Below, one piece after another: positions 30,601 to 31,439 of a DNA stretch of 31,439 nucleotides; the first letter of the stretch is position 1, and the number at the start of each line of letters is the position of its first letter. Source of the DNA: CAZDYP01 sp964509505 (lineage in GTDB: Bacteria; Chloroflexota; Anaerolineae; JACRMK01); the NCBI GenBank assembly GCA_964509505.1, contig CAZDYP010000042.1, forward strand, positions 1 to 31,439. The letters are read 5' to 3'. The notes below the pieces were generated by a model. It searched no databases. It worked only from the letters and a program-made list of their open reading frames with translations, and was not told the origin of the DNA. Position numbers and translations under genes: made by a program.

Positions 30601-31200
30601 CACTGCGATGCCGCTCTCACCGAGCGTGTAGCTCGCAGGATTGAATTGCACCGCGAGCGGTGGCAAGCTGGCAGTGCCTGTAAAAGGCTGGTCGGCGCAA
30701 ATGACCACCTCGCCGACGAAGCCCGCAGGCACAGCCGTGATGGTGTTCATCAGATAGGAACGGCTCTGACTCCCGCCCAACGTATCGGCAAACGTATGCA
30801 CGGAAACGCCATTGGCAAAGCCGTTCTGATAGAAGGTGTGCGTCAGATTAGCAATAGAGACAGCGCTGAGGTTGGTGATGCTATATGCCGCCGTTGTTCC
30901 AAAGCTTGGTTTGACGATAGACAGAATCAGCGAGGCAGGCGCTGCCCCGCACGCTTGCGCCGACGCCCTGTTCCAGAATCCGCCGTTGAGTGTGAAGCCG
31001 CCGCCGAACAGCTGCCCTGCATCGTGTTGCCCAATAGTGCCGCCGAGCGAGTAGTTACCACCTGTGCTGAAGGTCGCGCCGCCGCCCGCGACTTTGTTCC
31101 ACGTCAGGTTGTAACCACCGCCCGATTGGGCATAAGCAGTTGCGGTGACGAGCAACGCCAACAGCCCAATCAGCGTGAGGAGAAAAAGTGAGCGTTTCAT
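27667..31200 (-). CDS. Secreted C25 (gingipain)-like peptidase with Calx-beta and PPC-like domains
   Basis: A 1177-residue exported protein. A signal peptide ends near TATAYA (24), followed by a Gly-rich repeat (YSLGGTIGQHDAGQLFGGGF) known from Chloroflexota secreted proteins. Then come a Calx-beta domain (about 186-292), a PPC-like domain (about 302-440) interrupted by four GGYEDI repeats (371-394), and a C25-like catalytic region (about 480-860). In that region SLNGHASH (His710) and YTLGCHTG (Cys751) match the His/Cys dyad of clan CD peptidases. A C-terminal beta region ends GEVYLPLVVR. The role is probably extracellular proteolysis; the substrate is unknown. ATG 31200 is chosen over the open frame to 31236 because AAGGAGCG precedes it. 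It overlaps the upstream gene stop as ATGA. Confidence 0.82.
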   Translation of the reverse strand: MKRSLFLLTLIGLLALLVTATAYAQSGGGYNLTWNKVAGGGATFSTGGNYSLGGTIGQHDAGQLFGGGFTLNGGFWNRASAQACGAAPASLILSIVKPSFGTTAAYSITNLSAVSIANLTHTFYQNGFANGVSVHTFADTLGGSQSRSYLMNTITAVPAGFVGEVVICADQPFTGTASLPPLAVQFNPASYTLGESGIAVRLTTTLNYPTAFNVSVAYNTSNGSALAGSDYLAASGRLTFTAGTTTRVFQVLLVNDTIAESGESFNVTLNTPISVTLGAQSNATVTIRNDDPATPPPPSQLIYEPNNLCAQATPIQPDVLYSAYITPTRDVDHYIFTNTIPYATIVVTLYNGLNDYAMKLYGAQCPATPLGGYEDIGGYEDIGGYEDIGGYEDIAHRHDKRGHHRPATAGQYHLAIYDLNGVSSANPYTFTVHIEPLLPINPNVTPTIPISVTAPISTTPSATAKTILLTNYTQLAQRYGLAETALLSQTLAALAAHPSVQGQVIFVDSYPTVQSAWLGWNSLDPESVNSVVYAIRALLYQQLLPFMPQVENIVIVGDDYIIPFGRVPDGVVGHGEDRYSSRVDFAAPVGAALYYNYTLSDDVYATSIPKGWHGRFLYIPDRPISRLVETPTQMRAQINAFLARNGQLAVGMALVTGYDFLKPVATYEANRLLASGVVQTTRLISDTWTVAQLRAQWFNANQQLVSLNGHASHDALLGPLYQPANNEFVSSAEVLAATLPTSGTLVYTLGCHTGLNIPNNDLVNPYAESLNPSTTLDFAEAFSARGLTFIGNTGWGWGLKDEQAGSSSALALSERLMTLFTEELTRGGGQTVGRALMRAKQRYFSEAFSPDGTSPIFRGSNFSFYDEKIAIESTLFGLAMFRYTVPNNLPRQSEPPTTMRVSQGALTRVNQQTALFSQLVTATFTVTPTINAFGEYYHVNGKTLALPNKPIEPKDLTDVTRPNQTLKGVLLLSADYTRLNGFNPVIAAVVTSTYAGPAFEPAYTSDQWYPTVLATHNNLLTKTQGVTTTQATWVAIVGQYRNGTQRLYQRMTVQTFYVDNSDSVLLADTSPALALNVGAVSANGLVTFTAFVTDTSGVQRVVATYTDGKGAWRSVDLSPTANPVIWSATLPLTTGIDFVVQSVDGAGNIWINDNRGEYFKVNGGAIVGEVYLPLVVR
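30019..30090 (-). repeat. Four 18-bp tandem repeats encoding GGYEDI in the peptidase gene
   Basis: Four consecutive 18-bp units encode identical GGYEDI hexapeptides, but the units differ at many third codon positions (for example GGT/GGC/GGG/GGA for the first Gly, TAT/TAC, GAG/GAA, GAC/GAT). The protein repeat is perfect while the DNA is not. A His-rich segment (AHRHDKRGHH) follows directly. Confidence 0.9.
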
Positions 31201-31439
31201 TTTTTCGCTCCTTGTGACGCGCGTTGGCGCAGCCACAACGCGACCACGCCCACCAACGCGACGACGCTCAAAAGGTTGAACACATTGAACGACGAGGTTT
31301 GTGCGGGTGCAACGATTGCCGCTTGGCTTTGTTCCAACTTTGCGAGTCGCGCTTCGAGCGCGGCGTTGTGTTGTTGCAACGTGACGATTTGTGCGGCTTG
31401 GTCTTGCGTGATGCGATACAAGCCTTGAATCGCCGCGAG
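31197..31439 (-). CDS. C-terminal part of a coiled-coil, membrane-anchored protein (runs off the window)
   Basis: The frame is open to the window edge, so the 80 or so residues seen are the end of a longer protein. They show a short helix (AAIQGLYRITQDQAAQIVTL), a leucine-zipper-like coiled coil (ALEARLAKLEQSQAAI), one membrane helix (NLLSVVALVGVVALWL) and a basic tail (RQRASQGAKK). The helix plus coiled coil resembles the end of tail-fibre/S74-type proteins, whose role here is unclear. The stop (31197-31199) overlaps the ATG of the secreted peptidase-like gene as ATGA, so the two are translationally coupled and likely act together at the cell surface. Confidence 0.65.
   Translation of the reverse strand, partial: LAAIQGLYRITQDQAAQIVTLQQHNAALEARLAKLEQSQAAIVAPAQTSSFNVFNLLSVVALVGVVALWLRQRASQGAKK

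Overview
The window looks like a chromosomal segment from a Chloroflexota bacterium (Anaerolineae-like), probably from a metagenome assembly because it contains a 100-N gap at 13837-13936. The assignment is an inference. It rests on the mix of families: two DUF4058 proteins, a Uma2 nuclease-like protein, a coiled-coil PD-(D/E)XK-like protein, a STAND-type ATPase with a C-terminal helix-turn-helix, a cyclase-ATPase-TPR regulator, and a secreted peptidase-like protein ending in YLPLVVR. Several genes use TTG or GTG starts. No rRNA, tRNA, CRISPR array, transposase or phage module was seen.

Layout. 1-985: a DUF4058 gene with its own promoter and a strong hairpin after it. 991-6253 (minus strand): small ligand-binding and stress-type genes (a membrane protein, two SnoaL-like proteins, a frameshifted DinB protein, an SRPBCC protein, a desulforedoxin-like protein) and a large STAND ATPase. 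6503-9322: a GMC oxidoreductase facing an N-carbamoyl amino acid or allantoate hydrolase, the two ending 3 bp apart. 9483-11468: a coiled-coil nuclease-like protein and a class III aminotransferase. 11581-17354 (plus strand): two flippase-like membrane proteins bracket Uma2, PHP, HAS-barrel, glycosyltransferase 2 and DUF4058 genes. 17453-23317: a pentose-type locus with an FGGY kinase, a GH51 arabinofuranosidase, a second GMC oxidoreductase, an XRE regulator and a small protein with an operator-like promoter. 24167-27526: a 1119-residue adenylate cyclase-ATPase-TPR protein, apparently leaderless. 27667-31439: a secreted C25-like peptidase, start-stop coupled to the end of a coiled-coil membrane-anchored protein.

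Two pseudogenes sit in apparently empty gaps. 18939-19294 holds a protein resembling a type II restriction enzyme, with a frameshift and a stop. 23562-24052 holds a pyruvate (2-oxoacid) dehydrogenase remnant in which part of E1-beta is joined directly to the E2 catalytic domain.

The most unusual pattern is a set of short-word repeats placed at, or within about 30 bp after, stop codons. A 6-8 base word is repeated several times and, in most cases, followed by its inverted copy. The word differs between loci, but the layout and the 3-prime position recur at eight or nine places. A different palindromic element seems to be inserted in frame inside the FGGY kinase gene.
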